Assembly: GCA_027972325.1 (NCBI GenBank) | Contig: JAPMOS010000016.1 | Span: 1-64,000 of the forward strand | Length of the DNA: 64,000 nucleotides | Direction: 5' to 3' | From: Paratrimastix pyriformis | Taxonomy: Eukaryota > Preaxostyla > Paratrimastigidae | In this document: in pieces, positions 1 to 12,282 of the stretch | Layout of the letters: the number at the start of each line of letters is the position of its first letter | How positions within the stretch are numbered: position 1 is the first letter of the stretch | Position numbers and translations under genes: made by a program | Notes under the pieces: model-generated | Database searches by the model: none | Seen by the model: only the letters and a program-made list of their open reading frames with translations | What the model was told of the DNA's origin: nothing

Positions 1-170
1 CCCTCCCTCCTCCTCCCTCCCTCCCTCCTCCCTCCCTCCCTCCTCCCTCCTCCTCCCTCCCTCCCTCCCTCCCTCCCTCCCTCCCTCCCTCCTCCCTCCC
101 CTCCCTCCTCCCTCCCCTCCCTCCCTCCTCCTCCTCCTCCCCCTCCCTCCTCCCTCCTCCCTCCTCCCCC
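1..170. repeat. C/T-rich (CCTCCCTCC)n low-complexity tract
   Basis: An almost pure pyrimidine run built of CCCTCC and CCTCCT units fills the first 170 bases. It lies just upstream of the first IFT88 exon seen here (3' splice site at 231-234), so it is most likely the pyrimidine-rich end of an IFT88 intron whose start lies outside the window. No coding signal is seen in it. Confidence 0.8.
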
Positions 171-234
171 GTTTGCGTTTGCGTGTGCTGAGACTCAGAT
201 TCTGCGGCCCTCCCCCTCGCCCACCCCGCGGCAG

Positions 235-3200
235 GCTGGCCCGTGCGGGCCAGTTCGAGGAGGCCCTGCGGACACAACTTCATGGTGAAGAAGAACAAGG
301 ACTACACCCAGTGCGTCCGGATCCGGGTCTCGATGGGCAACATCGCCTTCGAGCAGGGCAAGTACCCCCAGGCGGCCAAGATGTACCACATGGCCATGGA
401 CTCCATCCCCCAGAGCAGCAAGGAGATGAAGTCCGCCCACCCCGCCACCCCGCCACCCGCCACCCGCCCACCCGCCCACCCTTGGTGGCCCGCGGTGCCT
501 CACTGGGCGCCCATGGGCCGGCGGGGCGCAGGTACAAGATCCAGCGGAACATCGGGCACACCTACGTGGCCCAGCACCAGTACACCGAGGCCATCGCCGA
601 GTACGAGGGCGTCCTCGAGGAGCACCCCGACCTCGCTTCGGGTCCGCCCCCCAACACCCGCCCCCGCTCCCGCACGCTCCCCGCCCGCCCTCCGTTTTGC
701 TGCTCCAAGGGCGGCCCATCCGCGCGGCATCCTCACTGCACCCCCCGCACACCCCGCACACCCCGCACACCCCGCACACATCCATCCACGCGGGCAGCCT
801 TCAACCTGCTGCTGTGCTACCGGGCGCTGGGGGACAAGGCCGCCATGAAGGACGCCTTCACCCGCCTGCTGGCCATCGAGCAGCAGCGCCTGCAGGGCCC
901 CGCGGCTGCCCAGCCCCAACCCGGCCAGCAGGGTCCGCAGCACAGCACACAGGCACACAGCACACACAGCACACACAGCACACAGACACGCACAGCACGC
1001 AGCCAGCATGCAGCCAGCACACAGCCAGCACACAGCCAGCACAGCACACAGGCACACAGGCACACAGGCACACTGCCAGCACAGCACCGGACTCGGCTTG
1101 ACTGGGGGGCTGGTGTGGGTGCGGGCCGTGGGGCGCATGGGGGCAGACCCGTCGGAGCTTGCGGGGGCGGTGGACCCGCACCCCGGCGAGAAGCCCGACA
1201 AGCCCGGCATCGCACCCGACGAGCTCACCGTCGAGCTCCGCGCCCGGTCCGCACAGCGCCGCTCCCCCAGCCCAGCCCACCGCACCGCACCGCGCACCGC
1301 TCCCCGGGAAGAGCGGGAGTCGGCGGGTGGACACTGACCGCTGGCGGTGGGATGGCGGGGGTTTTGCGGGGCACCTTGGCTGGGCCGTGGCCGGGGGGCT
1401 GGGTGGGGGCAGGCGGACGAAGGCCGAGAAGTACATCATGGACGCCTCCAAGCTGATCGCCCCCCTGATCGAGGCCGACCCGCCCGCCGGCTTCGACTTC
1501 GTGGTGGCGACCCTGAGGTCGGTCCCCCCGCTCCCCCACCCGCACACTGGGCGGCTCGGCTCCCCCACCCGCACACTGGGGGGCTGGAGCCTCACCGGGA
1601 CACTGATGGACGGGTGGATGGGCGGGTGGATGGGCGGGTGGATGGGCGGGTGGATGGGCGGGTGGATGGGCGGGTGGATGGGCGGGTGGATGGGCGGTGG
1701 ATGGAGCGGTGGATGGGCGGGTGGATGGGCGGTCGGCAGGCACGCGGGCTACCACCAGCTGGCGGGGCAGCTGGAGCTGGGCAAGGCCGTCGAGCTGCTC
1801 AGGCGCCACGACCACGAGAAGGCCCGCCGCCCAGCCCTTCCATCCCCTTCCATCCCCTTCCATCCCCTTCCATTCGATCCCCGTCCCGCCTGCGTCTCTC
1901 TCTCCCCCCCCCCCCCCCCACCCGTTGTCGTTCGGTGGCCCGTGCCCCCACCCTGCTCCTGCCTGCCCTGCCCTGCCCTGCTGGTGGGGGGCCACTGGTT
2001 GGTGGCTGACCGTTGGCGCCTCTGCCCGCCCTGCCCTGACGGCGGCCCCCAGGCGCTGGAGACGCTGCGCAGCTTCGAGCAGCGCGACGAGGCCCTCGCC
2101 CAGAAGGCCGCCTGCAACCTGGCCTTCGTCTACTTCCTCGAGGGTCCGCCTGCATGCCCCCATGCCCCCATGCCCCCATGCCCCCATGCCCCCATGCCCC
2201 CATGCCCCCATGCCCCCATGCCCCCATGCCCCCATGCCCCCATGCCCCCATGCCCCCATGCCCCCATGGCCATATGCCCATGCCGCCCCTCCCGGCTCGT
2301 CCCGGGGCGCATCTGCCTCTGCTGCTCCGGCGGCTGGTCTGTGGACTCCATCCTGATGGGTGCGGGGTCCCTCCCGGGTGGGCTGGTGGGGCTGGTGGGG
2401 CTGGCGGGCTGGCGGGCTGGTGGGCTGGTGGGCTGGTGGGCTGGTTGGCGGGCTGGCTGGCGGGCTGGCTGGCGGGCTGGCTGGCTGGGGGCAGGGGACA
2501 TGACCAACGCCGAGAAGTACGCCCAGATGGCCGTCGACGCGGACCACTTCAACGCCCTGGCCCTCGTCAACCTCGTCCGCACCCGCTGCCCCAAAATGCC
2601 CCAAAGTGCCCCAAAGTGCCCCAAAGTGCCCCAAAGTGCCCCAAAGTGCCCCAAAGTGCCCCAAAGTGCCCCAAAGTGCCCCAAAGTTCCCGTGCCTCCC
2701 GGCAGGGGCATTGGCAATTCCCGCTGACCTCCCTGGGCGGGGCCGTGTGGTGGGGCCGTGTGGTGGGGCCGTGTGGTGGGGCCGTGTGGTGGGGCCGTGT
2801 GGTGGGGCCGTGTGGTGGGGCCGTGATGGGGCCGTGTGGTGGGGCCGTGTGGTGGGGACCGTGTGGTGGGGCCGTGTGGTGGGGCCGTGTGGTGGGGCCG
2901 TGTGGTGGGGCCGTGTGATGGGGCCGTGTGATGGGGCCGTGTGGTGGGGCCGTGTGGTGGGGCCGTGTGATGGGGCCGTGGTGGGGCCGGGGCTGTGTGG
3001 CACAGGGGAACTGTAAATACGTGCGGGGCGACTACGGGGCGGCCCAGGGCCTCTACCAGCGGGCCCTCAGCGCCGACGACGAGTGCGTCGAGGCCCGCTA
3101 CAACCTGGGGCTGGCCCTGGGCCGGCTGGGCCAGCACGAGGAGGCCTACGCCTGCTTCGAGCGCATCCACAGGCGCCTCGGCACCTCCATCGACGTCATG

Positions 3201-4857
3201 TACCAGCTCGCAAAGACGTCCGCTCACAGACACACAGACCGCCCCGCACTCCCGGGGGGGTTCTGCCGGCCATGGGCATTGCTGACCGCACGGTGGCCTG
3301 GGGCGGGCGGGCGGGCGGGCAGCTGCGAGGCGCTGGAGGACCGGCGCCGGGCGGCCAAGTGGTACTCGCTGATCACCACCCGGGTGCCCACCGACGGCCG
3401 CATCCAGCGGCGCCTGGGCGAGCTCTGCCAGGACGAGGGCCAGGCCCTGCACTTCCACCAGGAGGTCCCGCCCCGCCCCTCCGGCCGCCGCCCCACCCCG
3501 CCCCGCCTGCCTGCCGCCGCCCGGCGCCCATGAGGGCTCGGCTGACCGGTTGGTGGGGTCGGGTCGGGTCGGGTCTCGGCCCCGGGGTTGTGCAGGCCTA
3601 CCGGTACGACCCCATCTCGCTGGACGTGGTGGCCTGGCTGGGGTACTACTTCGTCAAGTGCCAGATGTACGAGAAGGCCACGCCCTTCTTCCTGCGCGCA
3701 TCCATCATCGACCCGGCCGACGTCCGCCACGCCCCCCATCCTGCCCCTCCTTGCCATCACCCTCGCGGACAGCGCTTGCTCACTCGATGACCCCCTTCCC
3801 CCCGGAGCAGCCCAAGTGGCTGCTGCTGCTGGGCAACTGCCCCCGCAAGATGGGCGCCTACGAGCAGGCCCTGAAGATCTACCAGCAGGCCCACCAGCGC
3901 TTCCCCGCAAACCAGGAGGGTCCGTCCGCCCCGCCCCCCCCCGCCCCCCCGCCCCCCCGCCCCCCGCCCCCCGCCCCCACACACACACACCCTTTGCGCC
4001 TCGTTGTGTGCTCCTCTTTAATCCCCCGTGCCCCCGTGCCCCGTGCCCCCGTGCCCCGTGCCCTCCCGTGGTGCAGCGCTGAAGTACCTGCAGCTTGTCT
4101 GCCGCGAGTTGGGCCAGCAGGAGCTCTGCGCCCAGTACGAGCAGAAGCTCGGTCCGCCCCATCCCCCGGGACGCCCAGGCGCCGCAGGCACCCGCACAAC
4201 AGGGCATATCCACACAGGGGCATATCCACACAGGGGCATATCCACATCGGGGCATATCCACATCGGGGCATATCCACGCGCACCATGGGATCCCCTCACT
4301 CGTCCTCACCCGTTGCCTGCGACGCCTCGCCCGCCGGCATGCAGCGGCCCTGGAGCAGGCCCAGAAGCAGCCCCAGCCCCCAAGGCCGCGGCCCCCGAGC
4401 CGCCCCCCGAGGACGACTGTCCGCCCCGCCCCCTCCCCTCCCCTCCCATCCCCTGCGCCCTGGCTGCCCTCGCGCCGCACCCGGGTTCCCATACCATCCC
4501 CCCTGCCCCTGCCTGGCGGGCTGCAGTTTCGCCCCCGTCGCGCTCGTCGCGCCGTTCGGGGAGCAACCCGCGCCCGGCGGCCTCAGACCCGTCGCCGCCC
4601 CCCTCAGCCGGCCCCTCGCCCCCCACGGGCGGCCTGCCGCCCATCGGCGGCTCCCTGCGGGCCTCCAGGCAGACGCCCCCATCGGCCGGGGGCGACCGGC
4701 CCCTCGAGGCCGCCGTCCCAGCACGGGCCAAGGGCGCAATGCCCCAGCCGCCTCCGCCGCTGGGCGGCCGCCCTCGCAGCCGGTGGCCCCACCGGCCCGG
4801 CCGAGCGACGCGGTCTTCGGGGACGACGACGAGGAGGAGGACCTGCTCCCTATGTGA
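235..4857 (+). CDS. IFT88: IFT88 intraflagellar transport TPR protein (5' part missing)
   Basis: This is the TPR subunit of the IFT-B complex, needed to build cilia and flagella. Successive exons give TPR blocks in the same order as animal IFT88, for example MGNIAFEQGKYPQAAKMY, EKYIMDASKLIAPLIEADPP, EARYNLGLALGRLGQHEEAY and WLGYYFVKCQMYEKATPFF. The acidic tail ends DDDEEEDLLPM, like the DDLLP ending of the family. Proposed exons: 235-430, 532-641, 798-932, 1147-1246, 1413-1517, 1740-1821, 2053-2143, 2495-2574, 3006-3217, 3323-3464, 3596-3721, 3811-3919, 4077-4151, about 4359-4418, and 4527-4857. The N-terminal third lies before the window. One base is out of frame near 268-283, between LARAGQFEEAL and HNFMVKKNK. 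The junction into the acidic tail also does not phase cleanly, so the last two exons are tentative. The 1822-2052 intron starts GC rather than GT. Confidence 0.93.
933..1146 (+). repeat. CACAG-rich simple repeat inside an IFT88 intron
   Basis: Between about 940 and 1080 the intron consists of variations on CACAGCACACAG and CAGCACACAGC. The intron starts GTCCGC and ends GGCAG. The repeat is confined to the intron. Confidence 0.75.
1612..1737 (+). repeat. 12-bp minisatellite (GGGCGGGTGGAT)n in an IFT88 intron
   Basis: About nine tandem copies of a 12-bp unit fill most of the 1518-1739 intron, ending just before the 3' splice site GTCGGCAG. Confidence 0.9.
2154..2271 (+). repeat. 8-bp tandem repeat (ATGCCCCC)n in an IFT88 intron
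   Basis: About fourteen near-perfect 8-bp units start 10 bp after the 5' splice site GTCCGCC of the 2144-2494 intron. A second repeat family (2383-2488) occupies the 3' half of the same intron. Confidence 0.9.
2383..2488 (+). repeat. GGCTGGCGGGCT-type minisatellite in an IFT88 intron
   Basis: Tandem GGCTGGTGG/GGCTGGCGG units run to the 3' splice site of the 2144-2494 intron. Confidence 0.85.
2588..2691 (+). repeat. 10-bp tandem repeat (CCCAAAGTGC)n in an IFT88 intron
   Basis: About ten copies of a 10-bp unit sit in the 5' half of the 2575-3005 intron. The 3' half carries an unrelated 13-bp repeat. Confidence 0.9.
2741..2990 (+). repeat. 13-bp minisatellite (GGGGCCGTGTGGT)n in an IFT88 intron
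   Basis: Roughly eighteen copies, some shortened or carrying GATGG in place of GGTGG, fill the 3' half of the 2575-3005 intron. Confidence 0.9.
4199..4285 (+). repeat. 16-bp tandem repeat (GGCATATCCACACAGG)n in an IFT88 intron
   Basis: Five copies of a 16-bp unit, the last ones with CACATCGG, lie in the intron after 4151. Confidence 0.85.
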
Positions 4858-5457
4858 GCCCCCCCCGGCGCGTCCCGCCATCATCCCCCAGGGACCCCCT
4901 CTCCTCGGCTGTCTCATCCCCGCTCACCCATCCCCGGTCCCCGTTATCCCTCGTTCCATCCCCCCAGATCCGACTGTTTGATTCGCATCTTTTGAGGTCT
5001 CGGTCCGGTGGGCCGGCTGGGTGGTCAGCCGGCCCGCAGACGAAGACCCCGCTCCCTCCAGCTTCTCAGCCCTCCTCCTCCTCCTCCTCCCTCCCCTCCC
5101 CCCCCCGTCCCCTCTCCTCTCCTCCCTCCCCTCCCCTCCCTCCCTCCCTCCCCCCCCCCCCCCTCCCTCCTCTCGCTCCCACCGGGCCGCTTGTGTCTCC
5201 GTCTCTCCTCGTGACGGCTTGGCCGTGCCCAAGAAGGGCTCCGCCATCTTCTTTCCTTTGCTCAGGCGGCTCTGCGCCCGGCGGGCGGAGATCGTCGTGT
5301 TGGGCCAGAGGGAGGCGCTAGGGCCAGAGGCAGCAGGGCGCTGGGCGGAGATCTGCTGTCGGCCATCGGGTGGGCGCAGACGACGGGACGGTCACGTCCA
5401 TCAATCGCCGAGCCGGTTCCGCGCAGGTGCGAACCGGCGCCGATGGGGCGGCCCCTC
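4858..5457. other. Convergent intergenic region IFT88/RCE1, pyrimidine-rich
   Basis: Both flanking genes end here. A C/T-rich simple-sequence block runs from about 5060 to 5180. I see no gene, RNA gene or clear polyadenylation signal in the remainder. Confidence 0.6.
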
Positions 5458-6578
5458 TTACCAGTGAGGCGACTCGAAGAGGGCCGGCCAGGTCATGGGG
5501 CCCGCCAGCAGGCAGAACCCGACGATGCCCGCCACGTAGAGGCCCATCAGGGTGTACCCTGAGGAGAGGGCGCGTGCAGGGTGAGCGCCGGATCGGGTCG
5601 GGCGGGTGGGGGAGGAAGAGAAGAGAGTGGGCTGGATGCGGCCGAGGACATCGAGGCGGGGGAAGCCCATCCAGTTGCAGAAGGTGTGCGCGAGGAAGGG
5701 ACCCGCCACGTAGCCTGCATGCCCCCGGCAGCCGGGCCGGTGCGCATTAAACAGCATCAGCGATCCGCGATATGGGGAGTGGGGGGGCCAGACCGGTGCG
5801 GAGGAAGAGGAATGTCGAGTAGAAGCCGAAGATCGAGGTGATGACCAGCTGTGCAACTAAAGCCGACGGCCGAGGGCGGTGGCGGTGGCGGTGGCGGTGA
5901 GCAGTCCTGCGATGGCTGGTGGAGGAGACGGACCGAGGGAGGGCAGCGTGTGGAGCTTCTCGCCCGTCGGGCTGCGTTCGATGAAGTGATGGAAGTGGGA
6001 CAGCGAGAACACGACCGCCCCAAAGGTCATGGCCACCAAGGCGTTCGCAGCGGGCGATGCGATGTGAGCCTCGTGCAAGAGCGCGCACAAACAGCCCCGA
6101 TAGACGATCTCCTCGGTCAGTGGGGCCACGATGTAGAAGCGCAGCCAATAGACGTTGGTCAGGCACTTCCACACGCGGCTCGGAATGGGGGTCGTGTCCT
6201 CGAAAAGTTCTTCCCAACTGAGCAGGTACCATTGGACAAGCGGTCCCAGGAAAAGAATGGCTGTGAGGAGGAGAGGAAGGAGGCACCCCAGGAGAAAAGA
6301 GGGCCAATCCCGAGGCAGAAGGCCTATGAAAGAAAGGTCGATCCCCTGTCCCGAGTTTGGTATGCGATGGAGCTGAATAAACAGACAAGAAGGCCATGAA
6401 CGTACGCTATGGAAACAACCGAAGCCACTCCAACAGAGATGAAGCGGCGAACGATTTGATCGGGTTCCTCCCCAAACAGGGTATTCCGAGCGCAAACAAT
6501 CCACCATACATAAAGTGATGCCACATAAAATACCGCCAGTGCCAAACTGCGGAGGAAAGCCAGGAGGAGTTCCTGCAT
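5458..6578 (-). CDS. RCE1: RCE1-like CAAX prenyl protease 2
   Basis: This is an ER-membrane type II CAAX endopeptidase that removes the -AAX tripeptide from prenylated proteins such as Ras and Rho. The catalytic motifs are present: APLTEEIVYRG (EExxxR), FSLSHFHHF and HTFCNWMGFP. Several hydrophobic segments fit a polytopic membrane protein, including GCLLPLLLTAILFLGPLVQW. Proposed exons (descending): 6578-6387, 6345-5934, 5856-5794 and 5714-5458. Introns of 41, 77 and 79 nt start GTCTGT, GTCCGT and GTCTGG. The last exon carries a family-unlike linker (about 5575-5630) that stays open and might be a further intron. The start ATG at 6576-6578 precedes a hydrophobic segment. The gene is divergent from NOMO, with 76 bp between start codons. 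Confidence 0.92.
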
Positions 6579-6654
6579 CCTGTTTCACAAGAAGAGTCTC
6601 CTTTGCACCGGTCGATCCCGCAGCGGCGAAGCGAGAACAAAACCCCTTCACCGC

Positions 6655-9600
6655 ATGGCTTCGGGAGTCACACGCGCATTTGTGATTCTTTCCGCTCTCA
6701 TTCTCTGTCTGGGCGTTTCCAATGTTTCAGGTGATGTTGGTCCGCCGCAATTTCACCACTCATTTGCCATCTTACGCACGACTGTCGCTGCCCATTTTCT
6801 CCCCAGTCGGTTGCAGCGGAACGATTAAAGCTTCTACAACCATGGAGCGTTTCTTGGCAGAGAACGACAGTGATTTGTCCCAGATCTCTGTTTCTCTTCT
6901 GACTGCTGACTCGGTGACTGTCCGCGAGAGCGTTGAGTGTGACCCGACTGGCTATTTCTTCCTCCCCGTTGATACCCCCGGAAATTACATTCTGAAAGCA
7001 AAACGTGAGGGTTGGGCATTTGAGCCGGAAGCAATCCCCGTCCAGGTTTGTCCCAACCCGCACCCTCGCAATGATTTCATCTATATCGTCCGTCTGTAGG
7101 TCACTCAGACCGAATGCAACAAGGGGAAGGATGTTGCGTTTGCCTTTGCTGGTTTTGCCATTTCTGGCAAGGTCATTCCCCGCGCCGCCCGCCCGCACCC
7201 CACCACCGCTCCGCCCGCCCCACCACCGCCCATTCCACCCCAACAGAGCTCGTACACGCCCAGCCCGCACGCAGCTCGTCCACACAGCGTCCACCAGCCG
7301 ATCTTTCCATCATCGCATCACTTTGTTCTTTCCCACAGGTTCTGGCCAGCGACGTTTCCACCGGTCTCTCGGGTGTTGACGTGACCCTTTATGACGCGAA
7401 GAAGGCCGTCGTTGCGCGCGGGCAAAGCGGCGCCGACGGCGTTTTCACCTTCGGCAAGCTTCTCCCCGGAACCTACAGCGTGGTTGCCTCGCACCCCTCC
7501 TGGGTGATGGCCGAGCCCTCTCTCCGCATTGTCGAGCTCTCTTGGGGCAGCACCTCGATCCCGACTCCTTTCCTTGTTGCGGGATTTTCTGTCGAGGGTG
7601 ACGTCAACACCCAGGGCGAGGTTTGTCCTGGTCCTTCCCGTTTTCCAGTTCACCCTCTCCTCCAGCCTTTCCAGGGCATGCGCGTTTTTTTGATCCCCAA
7701 GGAGGCCCCCCGTGCTCTCTGCGAGCCGGTTCCCTCTGATGTTGAAGCTCCTCGGGACGCTGTTTGCATGGCCACCACCGACGGGAAGGGCCACTTTGTC
7801 TTCAAGGGTGTTCCCAGTGGCTCCTACATGGTCCAGCCCCACCGTGCCGGCGGCGCCACCGTCTATGACATTAGCCCCCCCTCGGCCCCCATCACTGTCC
7901 AGCACGGTTTGTCTTCCTCTGCCCTGTTTGCTTTATGCCCACTTCCCCCGACAGCCTCTGCTCGCCTGAGCCCCTTCATGGTTCGTGGCTTTGCCGTCTC
8001 CGGCCAAGTTGTCGATCTGGCGGGGAAGGGCCTCGATGGTGCCGAGATCCTCGTTGATAAGAAGGTCATCACCACGAGCGATAAGAATGGGTCTGCGCCT
8101 TTCCCTCGCTTGGGTCCAACGCTCACGATCGTTTGCCCCATCAGCTTTTTCTCGATCGATTCTCTCAAGACGGGCGCTTACTCTTTCTCGGCCCAGCTGC
8201 CTCACTACCAGTTCGAGTCCCGTCGCGTCTCGATCTCGCCTTCTTCCTCCAAGATTGCTCCCCTTCATGCCGTCTCGGTTGAGGTTTGCGGAACCGTCCA
8301 GATCCACCCAGCCCGCGCCGGCCGCGCGATTATGCTGGAGTCCGGCCAAAAGACTGTCACCCTGAAGACCGACGAGAAGAACACTTTCTGCACCTTCCTG
8401 AGCCGCGGGACCCACACCTTCAAGCCCCAAGTGGCAGCCGAGGAAACTGCCGCTGGCGTTGTGGTCAACCCTGCTTCTCGCTCCGTTCAGGTTTCCGCGG
8501 GCCCCGTTCTTGATGTCGATTTCACCCAGGCCCTCGTCCAAGTGAAGGGGTCCATCAGCTGCCTCCGCGCTTGCCCCGCCGACCTTCACCTGCAACTGGT
8601 TTCTCGCGGGCGGACCATCAAGACCACCGCCTCTGCCTCGGGTGAGTTCGTCTTCCAGGGCGTCCCCCCTGCTGCCTACTCGCTGACCGTTGATGCCCCT
8701 CAGTTCTGCTGGGACAAGCCCCAGCAAGCCGTCCAGGTCTCCCTGACGGGCGTCGAGGGTCTCCGCGTCTCCCAGGTTGGCTACCAGCTCAACTTGGTCT
8801 CGTCCCACGCCACCCCGGCCATCCTGTCCCATGAAGGCGAGGCCGACCGCGAGATTATGCTGCCTGCTGGTCCCCACTCCGTTTGCGTGACCGCCCCTGG
8901 CCGCTACTACGTCGCCCCCAAGGGCTGCATCCAATTCGACCGCCCGAGTTACTACATCAACACTGAGTCCTCCGCTGAGCCTGCCCAACTCAAGCTCGCC
9001 CGTTACCAGGTCGAGGGAACCGTCCAGATTACCTCCAAGGATCTCCCCAAGCACCTGGCCATCCTCTCGCTTTCCCGCGGGGCCCCCTCGGACATTGTTG
9101 TGGCCACCCCGGCCGGCGAGGGCGTCTACCGCTACACCCTGACTCTGGCTCCCGGCCAGGAGGTTACCCTGACCCCCATCACCTCTTACACCCCCATCGA
9201 GAGCATCGTTCCCGAAGCCGCCGAGCAGAAGGATGTCTGTTCACTTTGTTCTGATTTGTTGCGAGTGTCCAACCCTTGGTCATTAGATGGGCCTCCTCTT
9301 CTACCCCCCTTCAGTCAGCTTCTCCCTGGTTGCCCCCGCCGCCACTGCCGACAAGCAGTCCTGCCCTGCGCCCATTCCCACGATTGCCGGTCGCACGGGT
9401 CTCTTTGTTGAGGGAACCTTGAACCCTCACGTCGCCGATGCTCGCGTTTGCCTGCACGCCGCCGATGCCGATGAGGAGGCTGCGCCCCTGCAGTGCATCC
9501 AGACTTCCGAAACTGCCGGCTACCGGTTTGGCCCCCTGATGGACGACCGGAGCTATGTTGTGGTCTGCTGTTCCTTTCATGCCAAGCCCCATCCCATCCC

Positions 9601-11091
9601 GCTTTTCGGGTGGTTGCAGCGTGTCACGAAGGAGGGCTACGTCTTCACCGCCGCCGAGGGCGAGGAGGGGAAGGCCCGCAATTTCGTCACGGCCCGCCTC
9701 GCCCAGGCCACCGTCAAGGTGACCCTCCCCAATGGCACCCCGCTGGCCGGCGTCCTCCTGACCTTCTCCTCGCAGAAGGGCTACCGTCGCAACGCCCAGA
9801 CTGACGCTAACGGTCCGTTTCGTCTCGAGCATCGTGGCCCATCATCTCATTTTCCCCGCGGCAGGTGAGTTTGTCTTCGGTGGCCTGGCTCCTGCTCGCT
9901 ACTACCTGCGCTCGTCCCTGAAGGAATATGCCTTCGAGCCCAACAACCTCTACTTCGAGCTGACTGCCGGCCAGCAGTACCCCATCGAGGTCAAGGGCAC
10001 CCGGGTGGCTTTCACCGCCTACGGCTCGCTGGCGTACCCCAACGGCGAGCCCGCCTCGGATGTGGTGATGGCTCTGTACCAGGGCTCGGTCTGTCCCGCC
10101 ATCGTCAATTTGCCTCCTCCTCATCTCTTGTTTCCAGTCTCTGCAGGACGAGGTTGCCACTGACGAGAAGGGCAACTTCCGCCTGCGTGACCTGAAGCCC
10201 AGCATGGAGTATGTCATCGCTCCCAAGGTCGGTCAGGCGAGCACCCACAGGACACTTGATCCCAGCGACACCCCGCCTCACCTCGATTTTCATGACCTTT
10301 TTCTCCTCGCCCTCCCTTTCTCAGTCTCCCATGCAGACCACCATGCCTCCTCAGCGCCGCCTGGTGATGCCCTCCAACGACGTGTCCGACCTTTCCATGG
10401 TGCTCGTTCCCACCCCCACCTATGGCGAGATTGCCGGTACTCTGACGGTCAACGCCGTCCCCGCGGCCAAGCAAGCCGCCGGCGCTGTCTCGATCGAGGT
10501 GTGCGCCCAGAAGAACCCCGCCGTCCCCCTCCAGACCTACACCATCCCCTCGGTGGCCGAGGACGTGGCTCCCTTCCTGATCGCCAAGGTTCCCCTCCCG
10601 GGCGTCTACGTCGTTCGCGCCAAGCTCGCCCAGGGCTACAAGTCTGTCGGCTTGTCACGACACCGGTTTCTTCACCTTTCGCTCTTGCTCGCAGCTTCAT
10701 CGTCTCGGACTCCGTCCAGGTGGCCATCCTCAATGGCACCCACCCCCAGGCCTTCCTCCCCCTGACTCTCTCCCTCCAGACCCGCGAGGCCCCCCACGAG
10801 GCCGCCAACACCCGCGGCCCCATCTATCTCCTTGTCGTCCTCCTTGTCGCTGCCCTGGGCTACGGCGTCTGGCTGGGCCTGACCGAGCGCGAGGACATGC
10901 CCCTCGCTTTCCTTGCCCCCGTCTTCCGGGCCCTTGTTGGGAGCGTCCGGTCGACCCTCGAGACCCGGCCCAAGCGCGACCACAAGAAGCGCGACCACAA
11001 GGAACGCTCGCCCAGCCCAGCCCCTCGGGGCTCCTCCACCACCACGGGCACCTCGGGCGACATCCGCAAGCGCGCCTCCTCCCCTCAGTGA
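6655..11091 (+). CDS. NOMO: NOMO (nodal modulator) ER membrane protein
   Basis: NOMO is a lumenal beta-sandwich-repeat protein of the ER multipass translocon (with TMEM147 and nicalin). A signal peptide (ATG 6655) is followed by VVGCSGTIKAS, which matches the mature N-terminus of animal NOMO. Repeats follow in family order, for example LASDVSTGLSGVDVTLYD, GLLFYPPS and DEKGNFRLRDLKP. The C-terminus has one TM helix (IYLLVVLLVAALGYGVWLGL) and a basic cytosolic tail. Proposed exons: 6655-6739, 6807-7045, 7100-7171, 7339-7620, 7675-7906, 7955-8090, 8145-9234, 9287-9562, 9620-9812, 9865-10088, 10138-10227, 10325-10653 and 10695-11091. The introns are mostly 41-97 nt and start GTCCG, GTTTG, GTCTG, GTCGG or GTCA. 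The gene has moderate GC throughout, unlike its neighbours. Confidence 0.95.
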
Positions 11092-11420
11092 ACACCCCCC
11101 GCATCTGTTGCCACCTCGAACCCGTGGCTCGCTTTGCAGCGGCCATGAGCCCGTTTGTTTGTTCTGCGCCCGTTTCTCTGTGCGATTCTTCTGGATCGCC
11201 AATTTAACCCGCCTGCTGTTGTCTGCCTCCCGATGTTCGGCCTTTCCGACCGAATCGACCCCTCCGAATCAGCCCAAAGAATTGCCGAGTGGATTCCCCT
11301 CTGTTGACATTGGCAGACGGTCCTCCACCACATTTCCGAGAAACCCCCCCAAAGCGAAGCTGCTGTTCTCCCCCGCCGAAATAAATCAGAAACGAACGAT
11401 CAGACAGCCCCCGCCGCCGC
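11092..11420. other. Convergent intergenic region NOMO/LYAR
   Basis: This 329-bp gap lies between two converging stop codons. An AATAAA on the plus strand near 11380 could serve the NOMO transcript. I see no gene. Confidence 0.4.
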
Positions 11421-12242
11421 TCAGTCATCGCTCTTCATGTGCACGTGGTCGCCGTCGACAGCCAGGTGTTTCATCGATTTGGCCTGCAAGAAGAGAGCGC
11501 CATCAGGACGGCGGTTGCCGAGGAGGGGTCGCGCAGACCTTCTCGCGGCACATTTCCTTGAAGGAATCGCGGATCCTCTCCACAAAGCAGTCCCGGTACT
11601 GCGTCAGGAGGGCCTCCTCAAACTCGGCCAGGGTCATGGTCCCAGCGGGCGCCTGCAGGGGGGGGGGGGGGGGGGGGGGGGGGGGGATATGCCAACGGCA
11701 GAAAGCCAGACAAACAAACCTGCTTCATAACCTTCTTCATAGCGTGCTTCCATTTGAAGTCGACGCAGTCTGGGAGGGCCACGGCCGGAGCGGGAGAGGG
11801 AGCAGGGGAAGGCTCGGGTGCGGGGGATGCCGGAGCAGGGGTGGCCGCCGGGGTGGCCGGAGTGGTCGGAGCGGGATCGGTGGCGGTAGCCGTTGGCTCA
11901 GGTGCCTTAGTCTTTGGCGGGGGAGGGCCACGCTTTTGCTTAGGCTACACGACGACGCAATCAAAACATGCGAACAACACAACAACAAAAAAAAGCAGAC
12001 CCGATAGAGCCCTTTCTGGTACTTTTCGGCCTCAGAGATGCAAGACTATGGGAGGGACACGCCGAGATCGAAGAAAAGGCGGGACGAAGACGGACATTGT
12101 GCTGCTCGAAATCAAAACCTTGGAACACCTTCCCGCAATCAATGCAAGAAACAGAGGAACCACGGCAGCAGGACTGAAGGTGTTGCTTCACCTTGCCCTT
12201 CTTCAGGGAGGCATTGCAGCAATCGCAGCAGAAGGTCACCAT
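11421..12242 (-). CDS. LYAR: LYAR-type zinc finger protein
   Basis: LYAR proteins are nucleolar zinc-finger proteins linked to ribosome biogenesis. The N-terminus (start MVTFCCDCC) has paired C2HC fingers, with cysteines and histidines spaced CxxC, HxxxC and CxxC, followed by SCIDCGKVFQGFDFEQH, the LYAR signature. The C-terminal part contains FKWKHAMKKVMKQAP and FEEALLTQY, matching the LYAR winged-helix region. Between them is an Ala/Pro-rich linker. Proposed exons (descending): 12242-12097, 12045-12001, 11944-11720, 11652-11539 and 11484-11421. The third intron contains a long poly-C run (poly-G at 11658-11686 on the plus strand) directly before CTGCAG. The start lies only 40 bp downstream of the stop of the IQ-motif gene on the same strand. 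Confidence 0.9.
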
Positions 12243-12282
12243 TTGTTGGGTCCTCAACCAAAGCTCTACTCGCTCTCACGTT

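Noticed and set aside
1-170. Possible telomeric or subtelomeric repeat at the window edge
   Set aside because: The units are irregular C/T mixtures without a telomere-type motif, and IFT88 coding begins right after an acceptor site.
1159-2727. Long continuous frames through the IFT88 introns
   Set aside because: The extra residues are translated minisatellites (for example WMGGWMGG); conserved TPR blocks join only when these are removed.
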